Source of the DNA: Pedobacter sp. KBW06
GTDB taxonomy: Bacteria; Bacteroidota; Bacteroidia; Sphingobacteriales; Sphingobacteriaceae
NCBI RefSeq assembly: GCF_003852525.1
Contig: NZ_QAJL01000001.1
Location: 2,406,536-2,470,535, forward strand
DNA length: 64,000 bases
Direction: 5' to 3'
The notes beneath the pieces were generated by a model, which did not search any database, was not told where the DNA came from, and saw only the letters and a program-made list of their open reading frames with translations. Of this stretch, positions 44,288 to 52,626 are shown piece after piece. A program made the position numbers and the translations under genes. Every line of letters starts with the position of its first letter. Position 1 is the first letter of the stretch.

Positions 44288-45094
44288 TTACAATCCTAAG
44301 GTGATACCGAAGGACATATTTCTCAGCCCTTTTTGAGCAGTAGTGGTAAACATATCATTGAAATAGTATTTAGTAAAGAGACCAATTGCCCCATAACCAA
44401 TACGAACGGTTCCACCATAACGGAAAGGTTCAAAATTATAGTCGTCTTTAAACTTCTCTTTTCCTCTTTCTTTACTGATCTGTTTTACTTTAGCATTTAA
44501 CAGGAAAGCCACTTCAGGACCTAAGACAAAGTAAAAACGTTTTCCACTGGCATTCTCTTTTGTACGAAATTCAAAGTTCAGCGGAATGTGTACATAGCTG
44601 CTGGACAACCTGTTTTTTGAGAAGTTAATATCTTCTTCAGTATAAGCCATTGTCGGGCTGTTTTTGAGTAGCGTGATGTTCTTTTTCAAACGGATCATGG
44701 TCCAGTCAAAACCTCCTGCCACATAAACCTTAAAATTTGGATTGAAGCGATAGCCAAACTGCAATACATCAAAGGAGAAAGTACTTGATTTGCCGCCGGT
44801 ATAATCCAGGAATTCGTTGTCTTTGGATAAAGAAAAGCTACCGTTATCTACCAGCCTGGTGAAACCCCAGTCTAAGCGGGTAAAAGTAATTCCTCCGATA
44901 AAACGACCTTCCGAAGCTTTTGCCTTTTTTACGCTGTCACTCTCCACCTTGCGCATAGAGATCCCGGTTTCACTACCTACAGAGATGGTTAATCTACGTT
45001 TTGTACGGGTACTATCCTGTTGTGCGAATACGCTTTGAGTCATAACACCGGCAAGTCCGCTTACCAAAAGTGTTGTCAGTAATAATCGTTTCAT
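44288..45094 (-). CDS. outer membrane beta-barrel protein
   Basis: A 268-residue protein with a signal peptide (1-24, ending VFAQ). The mature part shows alternating strands with terminal FGITLGL and a central HIPLNFEFRTK strand, in line with the PorT/OMP_b-brl group. It follows the anti-sigma gene by 24 bp and is likely the target or envelope effector of that sigma system. Function unknown. Confidence 0.72.
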   Translation of the reverse strand: MKRLLLTTLLVSGLAGVMTQSVFAQQDSTRTKRRLTISVGSETGISMRKVESDSVKKAKASEGRFIGGITFTRLDWGFTRLVDNGSFSLSKDNEFLDYTGGKSSTFSFDVLQFGYRFNPNFKVYVAGGFDWTMIRLKKNITLLKNSPTMAYTEEDINFSKNRLSSSYVHIPLNFEFRTKENASGKRFYFVLGPEVAFLLNAKVKQISKERGKEKFKDDYNFEPFRYGGTVRIGYGAIGLFTKYYFNDMFTTTAQKGLRNMSFGITLGL

Positions 45095-45118
45095 ATGGTT
45101 GGTTTGTTCTTTCTTATC

Positions 45119-45838
45119 TTATTTGTTCTTTCTCGAATTGAATTTCAAAATGCCAATGTTGACCGCTATTAAAGAAGAGTTGTCGTCATCATCTGTCTTG
45201 AATTGTATAATTTTATTTTCTCTTTTATCTAATTTATCCACCACAAAGTTGATCACGTCTCCTACATTCCGGATGCCTTTTCTTTCCCTGACTTCTGTCT
45301 CTGCGATTTGATTGTTCTGCTCATGTACCACCGGCGGGTCTATCTTTGCAATCATGATCTCTTTTTCCATCGTAAGCACAGGTTTGATTTCTTCTTTCGG
45401 CTCAGGAACAACATCCGCAACTTTAACCTGTTGACGCTTAACCTCCTCGTTTGGTTGCAAGGCCATCTGGCTATTTTTGCGGACCAGGTTCTCCAGCTTC
45501 ACTTTCGGAGCCAATACCAATGGTGTACTCTCAGGACGCAGATCAGCAGGTTCCTCAACTGAAGCGTTTTGCTTAGGTACTGCTACAGGCACATTTTCTA
45601 CCTGTGCGGTAGTTTCAGCAGTATTTCCCTGCAATTTTAAAGGCTCAGTTCTCTGAGAAAGCAAACCAATTGTCGTCGCAATGACCACTACTGCCGCTGC
45701 CGCCCAATATACCGGGAATGCCTTTTTTTTCTTTGGTGCCAGTTCCTGTTCAATATTGCCCCATAAGTTGGAAGAAGGCTGAATTTCGGCCTCCTCAAAC
45801 CTGTCTTTAAACAACTGATCAAAATCTTTATCCTGCAT
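45119..45838 (-). CDS. putative membrane anti-sigma factor
   Basis: A 239-residue protein from ATG at 45838 (MQDKDFDQLFKDRFEE); ATG at 45847 is also possible. The first 50 residues look like the cytoplasmic segment of Bacteroidota anti-sigma proteins (NLWGNIEQEL). One membrane helix follows (about 44-62, YWAAAAVVVIATTIGLL). The rest is a Pro/Glu/Lys-rich, probably flexible periplasmic region. The start overlaps the end of the sigma gene, supporting a sigma/anti-sigma pair. It lacks FecR or zinc-finger signatures, so the function rests on context. Confidence 0.65.
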   Translation of the reverse strand: MQDKDFDQLFKDRFEEAEIQPSSNLWGNIEQELAPKKKKAFPVYWAAAAVVVIATTIGLLSQRTEPLKLQGNTAETTAQVENVPVAVPKQNASVEEPADLRPESTPLVLAPKVKLENLVRKNSQMALQPNEEVKRQQVKVADVVPEPKEEIKPVLTMEKEIMIAKIDPPVVHEQNNQIAETEVRERKGIRNVGDVINFVVDKLDKRENKIIQFKTDDDDNSSLIAVNIGILKFNSRKNK

Positions 45839-46394
45839 AGCTTGCATAATCTATACCCTCCATTTTTATAATCTCCTCTTTTAAGATCGCCCTTGCTCTG
45901 GACAATTGCGATTTACTTGCCCCTTCAGAAATGCCAAGTGTTGCAGCAATCTCTTTATGGGAATATCCTTCGATGGCATACATATTAAATACCATCCTGT
46001 ATCCGTCTGAAAGCTTTTGTATCACTTTCAATAAATCCTGCATTCCCAGGCGGCTAAAATCAAAGCCTGCCGAAGGTTGCTCATAAGCATCTTCAATCGG
46101 CACCACATTTAAGGTCCTCAGATTTTTGCGGTAACTTTCAATCGCAGTGTTGACCATTACCCTTCTCATCCAGCCTTCAAAAGAACCATCCCCTCTATAT
46201 TCTGCAACCTTCTGAAAGATCTTGATATAACCCAGCTGCAATACATCTTCGGCTTCCATTCTGTCTTTTGCATAGCGCATACAAACCGCCAGCATTTTCG
46301 ACGCAGTTTGCTGATAAAGCGCTTCCTGCATCTTTCGCTTACCGGCTTTACAGCCTTCCATGAGTTCCTCTATCTTATACTGCGTCAAAATCAT
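45828..46394 (-). CDS. ECF sigma factor
   Basis: A 188-residue sigma factor from ATG at 46394 (MILTQYKIEELMEGC); the in-frame extension to 46442 is unlikely. Region 2 (about 25-90) has DRMEAEDVLQLGYIKIFQ and GSFEGWMRRVMVNTAIESYRK. Region 4 (about 125-175) has YRMVFNMYAIEGYSHKEIAATLGISEGASKSQLSRAR. It overlaps the putative anti-sigma gene by 11 bp. A different type from the FecI-like factor at 43588: this group usually controls envelope proteins encoded next to it. Confidence 0.92.
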   Translation of the reverse strand: MILTQYKIEELMEGCKAGKRKMQEALYQQTASKMLAVCMRYAKDRMEAEDVLQLGYIKIFQKVAEYRGDGSFEGWMRRVMVNTAIESYRKNLRTLNVVPIEDAYEQPSAGFDFSRLGMQDLLKVIQKLSDGYRMVFNMYAIEGYSHKEIAATLGISEGASKSQLSRARAILKEEIIKMEGIDYASYAG

Positions 46395-46478
46395 TGTCTG
46401 TTTGGTATATAGAAGATGTGCATAACAACAGAAAGGTTGCATGCAAAGGAAAATAAAATGAAAAGAATAAGAAAGGAG

Positions 46479-47024
46479 TTAGCAGTCGTGCTTTTTCCTG
46501 TAGTGTTTGTACCATTTTACAGCAAGCATAATGACCACAGCAAATATAACCAGACCTATAAGTCCGTAAACCCAATTTACGGCGCTTTTAAGGACCACTG
46601 TAAAGACAATAGCTACCAGGAGGATAGTAGCGACTTCATTCCATAAACGAAGCTTAAATGAGCTTGTTTTGCATTTGCCCAGCTTGAGCTGATACATGAT
46701 GTTCTGACAAATGAAATGATAGATAAGCAACAATGCGACAAAGACCAGTTTTACATGAAACCATGGAGTTTGCAGCAACACAGGGCTCAGACAAACCATG
46801 CTGACTCCGGCAACAACCGTGAGCACCATCGCAGGGGTAGTAATGATATGCCAGAGTTTAGCTTCTATGCGTTCATATTCCCTTTGCAGGATATTCCGCT
46901 CTATTTCAGGCTTATCCTCTGCTTCGACATGATAGATGAACAGGCGAACACTATAAAACAATCCCGCCATCCAGCTTACCATAAAGATGATGTGAACAGA
47001 GAGTATGTAGCGATAGTATTCCAT
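46479..47024 (-). CDS. hemJ: HemJ-type protoporphyrinogen oxidase (CopD-like membrane protein)
   Basis: A 181-residue membrane protein from ATG at 47024 (MEYYRYILSVHIIF). Four or five membrane helices are evident (about 4-25, 57-78, 83-105, 122-140, 145-168). The conserved histidine in helix 1 (His11), the KLWHIITTPAMV stretch and the charged loop match HemJ, which oxidises protoporphyrinogen IX to protoporphyrin IX. Many bacteria without HemG or HemY use this enzyme. It lies directly downstream of the heme operon, but a terminator separates it from hemE. Confidence 0.85.
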   Translation of the reverse strand: MEYYRYILSVHIIFMVSWMAGLFYSVRLFIYHVEAEDKPEIERNILQREYERIEAKLWHIITTPAMVLTVVAGVSMVCLSPVLLQTPWFHVKLVFVALLLIYHFICQNIMYQLKLGKCKTSSFKLRLWNEVATILLVAIVFTVVLKSAVNWVYGLIGLVIFAVVIMLAVKWYKHYRKKHDC

Positions 47025-47048
47025 TTTTTGTTTTGTTTGTTTTAACTT

Positions 47049-47083
47049 AAAAAGAGGCCATTTGATGTTCAAATAGCCTCTTT
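47049..47083 (-). terminator. terminator after hemE
   Basis: On the minus strand AAAGAGGC-T-ATTTGA, loop ACA, TCAAAT-G-GCCTCTTT, continuing into a five-T run. It ends the long heme transcript, 25 bp before hemJ. Confidence 0.78.
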
Positions 47084-47091
47084 ATTATATT

Positions 47092-48114
47092 TTAGTATCT
47101 GAATTCTTTAACCACTTCAATCGCATATTTCACGTTATCAAACGGAATATCCGGCATGATACCATGGCCAAGGTTAAAGATAAATCCATTCTCCCCGCGC
47201 ATACGCTCAAACAATTGAAGGATGTGTTTTTTGATCACCGGTTTATCCGCATATAAAATATGTGGATCCAGGTTACCCTGAACTGCAATACCTGCAGGAA
47301 GTGCTTGTTTAATATTTAAAAGATCCGCATTCCAGTCTACCGAGATCACATCCGGTTTAGCCTCAGCCATGATCGGAGCAAATACGGAACTTCCTTTACA
47401 GAAGGAAATGACAGGAATATCTTTTCTGTTTAAGTTGGCAATGATTTCCTGAATATAACGGTGAGAAAACTCCTGATAATCGTTCCATGATAAAGCCAGT
47501 GCCCAACTATCAAAAATCTGGATGGCATTTACCCCTGCAGCAATCTGAAGGTTCAGGTAATCTGCAGTAACTTTCGCAATTTTCGCCAGTAAGCGATGTG
47601 CCAGTTCCGGATGATTGTGCATCAACAGTTTCGTCAGTTTGAAATCTTTTGAAGAACCACCTTCTACCAGGTAGCTCATTACGGTGAATGGTGCACCGGC
47701 AAAACCAATCAAAGGAATACTGCCGTTTAAACGTTGCTGAATCACTTTAATCGCATCAGCTACATATTCCAGTTTGTCCAGTACATCCACATTCAGGTTA
47801 TCGATATCCTGTGCATTACGTACCGGATTGGCGAATTTAGGACCAACACCCTGAGTAAAGCTCAAATCTCCACCCATTGCTTCTCCGGTGACTAATATAT
47901 CACAGAAAAGAATAGCGGCATCGATTCCCAACAAATCAACAGGTAACATCGTTACATCGGCAGCAATTTCAGGCGTTTTGCACATCTCCAGGAAAGAGTA
48001 TTTGTTTTTGATTTCCCAGTACTCAGGCATAAAACGACCTGCCTGGCGCATCATCCATACCGGTGGACGTTCTGTTTGCTTTGAAAGTGCGGCATCTAAA
48101 AATAACGTATTCAT
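47092..48114 (-). CDS. hemE: uroporphyrinogen decarboxylase
   Basis: A 340-residue TIM-barrel enzyme that removes the four acetate carboxyls of uroporphyrinogen III to give coproporphyrinogen III. The N-terminal signature PPVWMMRQAGRFMPEY (17-32) with the substrate-binding arginines is intact, as is GFAGAPFTVMSYLVEGG near 140 and the C-terminal GHGIMPDIPFDN. Full length. It follows the TPR gene by 15 bp and is the last gene before the terminator at 47049-47083. Confidence 0.97.
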   Translation of the reverse strand: MNTLFLDAALSKQTERPPVWMMRQAGRFMPEYWEIKNKYSFLEMCKTPEIAADVTMLPVDLLGIDAAILFCDILVTGEAMGGDLSFTQGVGPKFANPVRNAQDIDNLNVDVLDKLEYVADAIKVIQQRLNGSIPLIGFAGAPFTVMSYLVEGGSSKDFKLTKLLMHNHPELAHRLLAKIAKVTADYLNLQIAAGVNAIQIFDSWALALSWNDYQEFSHRYIQEIIANLNRKDIPVISFCKGSSVFAPIMAEAKPDVISVDWNADLLNIKQALPAGIAVQGNLDPHILYADKPVIKKHILQLFERMRGENGFIFNLGHGIMPDIPFDNVKYAIEVVKEFRY

Positions 48115-48129
48115 GTGTAATTTGTTTGT

Positions 48130-48645
48130 TTATAAGCGGTTTGCTTCTTGCTCTATTTTATTAATTATCTCTTGTGCCTTTGGGGTCACTGCCAGCTCTT
48201 TAGCCTTTTCGATATATGCTTTTGTCCGTACTGCATCCTTTTTTCTAAGGGCCAGATTGGCCAGGTGGATCAATACAAAGGCCTTATCGTTCTTTCCTCC
48301 CAGGGGAAAGCGGCTGGCAATTTGAAAATGATGTTCTGCCACATCATATTCTTCTCTTTTCAGCGCGATATTGGCACGCATAAATTCATAATACCCTCTC
48401 CTGTTCCGGGCTAACCGGTCGGGATTAGGTACTTCTGCCAATATCTTTTCTGTTTTTTCGTAATCTCCGTTCTTAAAATGTTTGGAGGCCAGTAAAATGG
48501 AGCTGTGTTTGAAATGGCTCCAGATCACAAAGGCAAAGAAAAAACCGGCCAAAACAGCCAGTTGAATCTGATCGTAAAAAAGGCATACTCCTGCCGCAAT
48601 CACGAAGAGTGCCATCAGGGCATACCTGCCTTTTGCGTTATACAT
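48130..48645 (-). CDS. membrane-anchored TPR-like protein, unknown function
   Basis: A 171-residue protein. Two membrane helices (about 8-24 and 27-43) are followed by a soluble helical domain of about 120 residues that looks like two or three TPR repeats (HFKNGDYEKTEKILAEVP, YYEFMRANIALKREEYDVAEHHF, AFVLIHLANLALRKKDAVRTKAYI). Such domains hold protein partners together. Its start codon overlaps the stop of the response regulator (TAATG), so the two are translationally coupled, and hemE follows 15 bp later. A link to the kinase or to the heme enzymes is likely from position but unproven. Confidence 0.7.
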   Translation of the reverse strand: MYNAKGRYALMALFVIAAGVCLFYDQIQLAVLAGFFFAFVIWSHFKHSSILLASKHFKNGDYEKTEKILAEVPNPDRLARNRRGYYEFMRANIALKREEYDVAEHHFQIASRFPLGGKNDKAFVLIHLANLALRKKDAVRTKAYIEKAKELAVTPKAQEIINKIEQEANRL

Positions 48646-49349
48646 TAATGAATATCCGTGAATTTATAACCTACACCTCTGATGGAATGGAAATACACCG
48701 GGTTTTTCTGATCTGGTTCGAAATACTTACGGAAAGTAAGGATAAAATTATCGATCGTACGGGTAGATGGATATACATCATAGTTCCATACCGTTTCCAG
48801 GATCTGCTCACGTGACACTGCCTCGTTCTTACGTTCGATCAGCAATTTCAGCAACATCGTCTCTTTCTTCGTCAGGGGAACAATTACACCATCGTCCTGT
48901 TTCAATTCAAAAGAGTTGAAATAGATCGTTTTATCTCCGATTTTGTAAGAATTGATTTCTTTAAGGTCATCCGCTTTCATGCTGCGTTTTACCAGAATTC
49001 CAACCCTTAAGATCAGTTCTTCCAGGTTAAACGGTTTTACCAGATAATCATCAGCTCCTTTTTTCAATCCCATTACACGGTCTTCACTTGTGTTTTTGGC
49101 CGTTAAGAAAAGAATTGGAACTTCTGTGTTCTCCAGTCTGATGGTTTCACACACCTGGAATCCATCCATTTCAGGAAGCATAACATCCAGAATGATCAGG
49201 TTAAAACGTTCTTCTTTAAAAACTTTTAAAGCAGTTTTTCCGTCTTTTACTGCATGAACTTTGTATCCTTCAAGTTCAAGGTTTAATTTTATAGCATCTA
49301 ATAAGTGGTCTTCATCTTCAACCAGTAGTATTCTTAATTTCTGTTGCAT
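48645..49349 (-). CDS. OmpR-family response regulator
   Basis: A 234-residue regulator from ATG at 49349 (MQQKLRILLVEDEDHLL). The receiver domain (1-120) has the acidic pocket at 11-12, phospho-acceptor Asp55 in LIILDVMLPEMDG and Lys in YLVKPFN. The C-terminal winged helix (about 135-232) shows EAVSREQILETVWNYDVYPSTRTIDNFILTFRKYFE. It starts 5 bp after the kinase gene and its stop overlaps the TPR gene. The target is unknown; the heme operon itself is the obvious candidate. Confidence 0.94.
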   Translation of the reverse strand: MQQKLRILLVEDEDHLLDAIKLNLELEGYKVHAVKDGKTALKVFKEERFNLIILDVMLPEMDGFQVCETIRLENTEVPILFLTAKNTSEDRVMGLKKGADDYLVKPFNLEELILRVGILVKRSMKADDLKEINSYKIGDKTIYFNSFELKQDDGVIVPLTKKETMLLKLLIERKNEAVSREQILETVWNYDVYPSTRTIDNFILTFRKYFEPDQKNPVYFHSIRGVGYKFTDIH

Positions 49350-49354
49350 AATTA

Positions 49355-50221
49355 TCAACTAAATGTGATTTCAAAAATAGCACCTTGCGGTACGTTATCT
49401 CTAACGCTAATATCAGCGTCGTGCATTTGTAATACTTCCTTAACAATAAACAGGCCCAATCCTGTGCCTTTTGATTTTCTTACATTCTCATTACCTACGC
49501 GATAGAATTTATCAAAAATCAACATTTTTTCTGCATCAGGAATACCCGGGCCCTTATCTGAAACCCTTAAAAACGCATGACCATCTTTTTCCGCCAATTC
49601 GACATCTATATGCATACAGGGACCTGAATATTTGACAGCATTTTCGACCAGGTTCGTCACCACTGAAGACAAAGAAAGCTGATCTCCAACTACCTTTATG
49701 CCAGGCTTTACCGATAAGGTAATCACCTGCTCGCATCCACAGGAGTGGATTTGTAAACGGTCCGTAATTTTAGTCACCATCTCAGAAAAGTCAAACTCTT
49801 CTTTAAAGAAAGAATAAGAACCATTTTCCATTTTTGTGGCCAGCAACATATTTTCCACCAAATCATCCAGACGTTCAATGTCCTTTAAGGAATTGTTAAG
49901 CAGAGATGTTTGTCTGGCTTTATCCAGATCGCGCTTGATAATCGTTTGTATAGATAATTTTATAGCAGCCAGGGGCGATTTAAGCTCATGCGTTACAGAA
50001 AGTAAAAAATTCTGCTGCTGTTCTCTTAAACGGTCCTCTTTTTTGATCGACTGATGCAAAAAGTAGGCACCCACACATAACAGGAATAAGAATACAGATC
50101 CCTCTCCCATTACCATCGCCATCCTTGCAGGCTCCAGTTTTACGACAAGCGTTCCCCAGGAGATCAACTGTACCAAAGAGTACAGTAACATGAAATAAAA
50201 TATAACGATTGATTTCTTCAA
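49355..50221 (-). CDS. sensor histidine kinase with a Cys/His cluster
   Basis: A 288-residue kinase with a minimal sensor: two membrane helices (about 5-26 and 40-57) joined by about 14 residues. The phospho-acceptor is His78 in SVTHELKSPLAAIK. The ATP-binding domain has NLVENAVKYS (N box), DKGPGIP (G1) and GTGLGLFIV (G2). Between HisKA and the ATPase core it carries IHSCGCEQ (His159, Cys161, Cys163), and a second PCMH (Cys202, His204), residues not expected in this family. They could bind heme, iron or another metal. Located inside the heme operon, 38 bp after hemL. Confidence 0.9.
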   Translation of the reverse strand: MKKSIVIFYFMLLYSLVQLISWGTLVVKLEPARMAMVMGEGSVFLFLLCVGAYFLHQSIKKEDRLREQQQNFLLSVTHELKSPLAAIKLSIQTIIKRDLDKARQTSLLNNSLKDIERLDDLVENMLLATKMENGSYSFFKEEFDFSEMVTKITDRLQIHSCGCEQVITLSVKPGIKVVGDQLSLSSVVTNLVENAVKYSGPCMHIDVELAEKDGHAFLRVSDKGPGIPDAEKMLIFDKFYRVGNENVRKSKGTGLGLFIVKEVLQMHDADISVRDNVPQGAIFEITFS

Positions 50222-50259
50222 GGTGCCCCGCTTTATATACTATAAATATACTTTTTAAT

Positions 50260-51633
50260 TTACTTATTTCTGAAAACCACGTCAAGACTCTCCAGGATCG
50301 CTCTTTTCGCTTTCTCCAGTTCGATCTTTGTATGTGCTGCAGAAACAAAACCTACTTCATATCCCGACGGGCCGATATAGATTCCCCTGTTCAGCAATTC
50401 CCTGTGCAGTACTTTAAATTTCTCCATGCTTGCCGGATCAATATCATCCGCCGACTGGATCTTGTCTTTGTCTGTAAATGCCATCCAGAAAATAGAACCT
50501 ACATGGAATACTTTCAGTTTGTAATTCCTTGCCGTAGCAAAACGCTGAATGCTTTCCGCAAACTCAGACGCTTTGTTGTTCAATTCTTTATAGAATCCAG
50601 AACGCAGCAATTCAGTTAACTGAGCGATACCTGCAGCCATTGCTACCGGGTTGCCCGACAATGTTCCTGCCTGGTAAACGCCTCCATCAGGAGAAATATG
50701 TCCCATGATTTCGGCCGAAGCGCCATACATTCCTACAGGCAATCCACCACCGATGATTTTACCATAAGTTACGATATCAGGTTTAACGCCATAATGTGCC
50801 GCAGCACCTTCAAAGCCTAATCTGAACCCGGTGATTACTTCATCAAAAATCAATAAAGCTTTATTTTCTTTACAGATGTTCTCTAAGTATTTGATGTATT
50901 CCACATCCTGCATCAACAATCCGTTGTTTGCCGGAATACCTTCAATGATCACTGCTGCGACTTCATCTTTAAATTGCTCAAAAGCTGCTTTTATGGCATC
51001 TTTATCATTCAAAGGAATCACAATTGTTTCCTGAGCGAAAGATTTAGGAACACCCGCCGAAGAAGTTTCTCCGAAAGTAACCAGGCCTGAACCTGCTTTT
51101 ACCAATAAAGAATCGGTATGTCCATGGTAACAACCTTCAAACTTGATGATCTTATCTTTACCTGTATATCCACGTGCCAGTCTGATTGCCGACATTACGG
51201 CCTCTGTACCTGAACTCGTGAAACGGATTTTTTCTACAAATTTGTTGTTTTTGATGATCAGTTCTGCCAGCTCATTTTCTAAAGCTGTAGGTGCGCCAAA
51301 GCTCATCCCGTTCTGCATTACTTCTGTCACCTTATCCCTAACCTTTGGATGGTTATGGCCCAGGATTAACGGACCCCAGCTACCGCAAAAATCTATAAAT
51401 TGATTTCCATCGGCATCCCATACAAAACAGCCATCTCCCTTTTGAATAAACAAAGGAGTGCCATATACTGATTTAAAAGCCCTTACCGGAGAGTTTACTC
51501 CTCCCGGAAAATAGTTTTTAGCTTTTTCATACAGTTCTGCCGACTTTTCCCTTGAAATATCAGGTTTACTGCCCGTACTTACCGGCATGTCGCCTTCATT
51601 TCCTGAAAACATTTTTTTTAAAGATTCTAACAT
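50260..51633 (-). CDS. hemL: glutamate-1-semialdehyde 2,1-aminomutase
   Basis: A 457-residue PLP enzyme that turns glutamate-1-semialdehyde into 5-aminolevulinate, the heme precursor. The PLP lysine is Lys292 in TYGKIIGGGLPVG. The N-terminal GGVNSPVRAF and the LLIFDEVITGFR block near 260-271 are diagnostic. It carries about 25 extra residues at the N-terminus (SGNEGDMPVSTGSK...) compared with the usual length of about 430. It follows hemB by 12 bp in the heme operon. Confidence 0.96.
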   Translation of the reverse strand: MLESLKKMFSGNEGDMPVSTGSKPDISREKSAELYEKAKNYFPGGVNSPVRAFKSVYGTPLFIQKGDGCFVWDADGNQFIDFCGSWGPLILGHNHPKVRDKVTEVMQNGMSFGAPTALENELAELIIKNNKFVEKIRFTSSGTEAVMSAIRLARGYTGKDKIIKFEGCYHGHTDSLLVKAGSGLVTFGETSSAGVPKSFAQETIVIPLNDKDAIKAAFEQFKDEVAAVIIEGIPANNGLLMQDVEYIKYLENICKENKALLIFDEVITGFRLGFEGAAAHYGVKPDIVTYGKIIGGGLPVGMYGASAEIMGHISPDGGVYQAGTLSGNPVAMAAGIAQLTELLRSGFYKELNNKASEFAESIQRFATARNYKLKVFHVGSIFWMAFTDKDKIQSADDIDPASMEKFKVLHRELLNRGIYIGPSGYEVGFVSAAHTKIELEKAKRAILESLDVVFRNK

Positions 51634-51645
51634 ATTTTTATTTCC

Positions 51646-52614
51646 TTACAACCAATTCTTTTCAACCATATCCCTGATGTGATAAGTCGTAATGATACTT
51701 GCTCCTGCACGCGCAAAGGCATGCATCGTTTCCATTACTACTTTCTGCTCATCAATCCATCCTCTTTGCGCAGCCGCTTTAACCATAGAATATTCGCCGG
51801 AAACATTGTAACATGCGATCGGCAAATCTGTATGTTGTTTCAGGTTATGCATCACATCGAGGTAAGCCAAAGCAGGTTTCACCATCAATACATCTGCACC
51901 TTCACTTTCATCCAGCAAAGCTTCTCTCAAAGCTTCATTTCCATTTCTGAAATCCATCTGGTAAGCTTTCCTATCGCCCTTACTGGGTGCACAATCTGCT
52001 GCCTCACGGAAAGGACCGTAATAAGCAGAAGCAAATTTCGTAGCATGCGACATGATCGCTGTGTTTACAAAACCCTGTCCATCCAGTAAATGTCTCATTG
52101 CAGCAATTCTTCCATCCATCATATCCGATGGGGCAAGCATATCGGCACCTGCCTGCGCATGTGTCAGTCCCATTTTAGCAATTACCTCTACCGTGGGGTC
52201 ATTCTGAACGTAATCGTCTTTTAAAATTCCGCAATGTCCATGAGTTGTGTAAGAACAAACGCAAACATCGGTCACAATGTATAAGTCGTCCCCAAAATTT
52301 TTCTTTAACAGACGAACTGCCGAAGGAACCAGGGAATGATCATGATAAGCAGAAGCCGCATCCTCGGACTTCTCATCACCTACACCAAAAAGCATGATCT
52401 TGTTTACACCAAGCTTCAAACCTTTCTCCACATCGCTCAATAAAGTATCCTCAGAAAAATGGCTGATTCCCGGCATCGCTTCTAAAGGATGAATTACATT
52501 CTTACCCGGTACGATGAAGTACGGATAAATAAACATGTCTTTAGATAACCTCGTTTCAGCTACCATTTCCCTCACTACAGGATTTTTTCTCAATCTACGC
52601 GGACGGTGCACCAT
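51646..52614 (-). CDS. hemB: porphobilinogen synthase (delta-aminolevulinate dehydratase)
   Basis: A 322-residue enzyme that joins two 5-aminolevulinate molecules into porphobilinogen. Zinc ligands are visible in DVCVCSYTTHGHCG (Cys118, Cys120, Cys128), so this is the zinc-dependent form. The active-site lysines are Lys193 (HATKFASAYYGPFR) and the Schiff-base Lys246 (LMVKPALAYLDV). Full length. It lies 12 bp after hemCD and 12 bp before hemL. Confidence 0.97.
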   Translation of the reverse strand: MVHRPRRLRKNPVVREMVAETRLSKDMFIYPYFIVPGKNVIHPLEAMPGISHFSEDTLLSDVEKGLKLGVNKIMLFGVGDEKSEDAASAYHDHSLVPSAVRLLKKNFGDDLYIVTDVCVCSYTTHGHCGILKDDYVQNDPTVEVIAKMGLTHAQAGADMLAPSDMMDGRIAAMRHLLDGQGFVNTAIMSHATKFASAYYGPFREAADCAPSKGDRKAYQMDFRNGNEALREALLDESEGADVLMVKPALAYLDVMHNLKQHTDLPIACYNVSGEYSMVKAAAQRGWIDEQKVVMETMHAFARAGASIITTYHIRDMVEKNWL

Positions 52615-52626
52615 ATCAATTATTTA

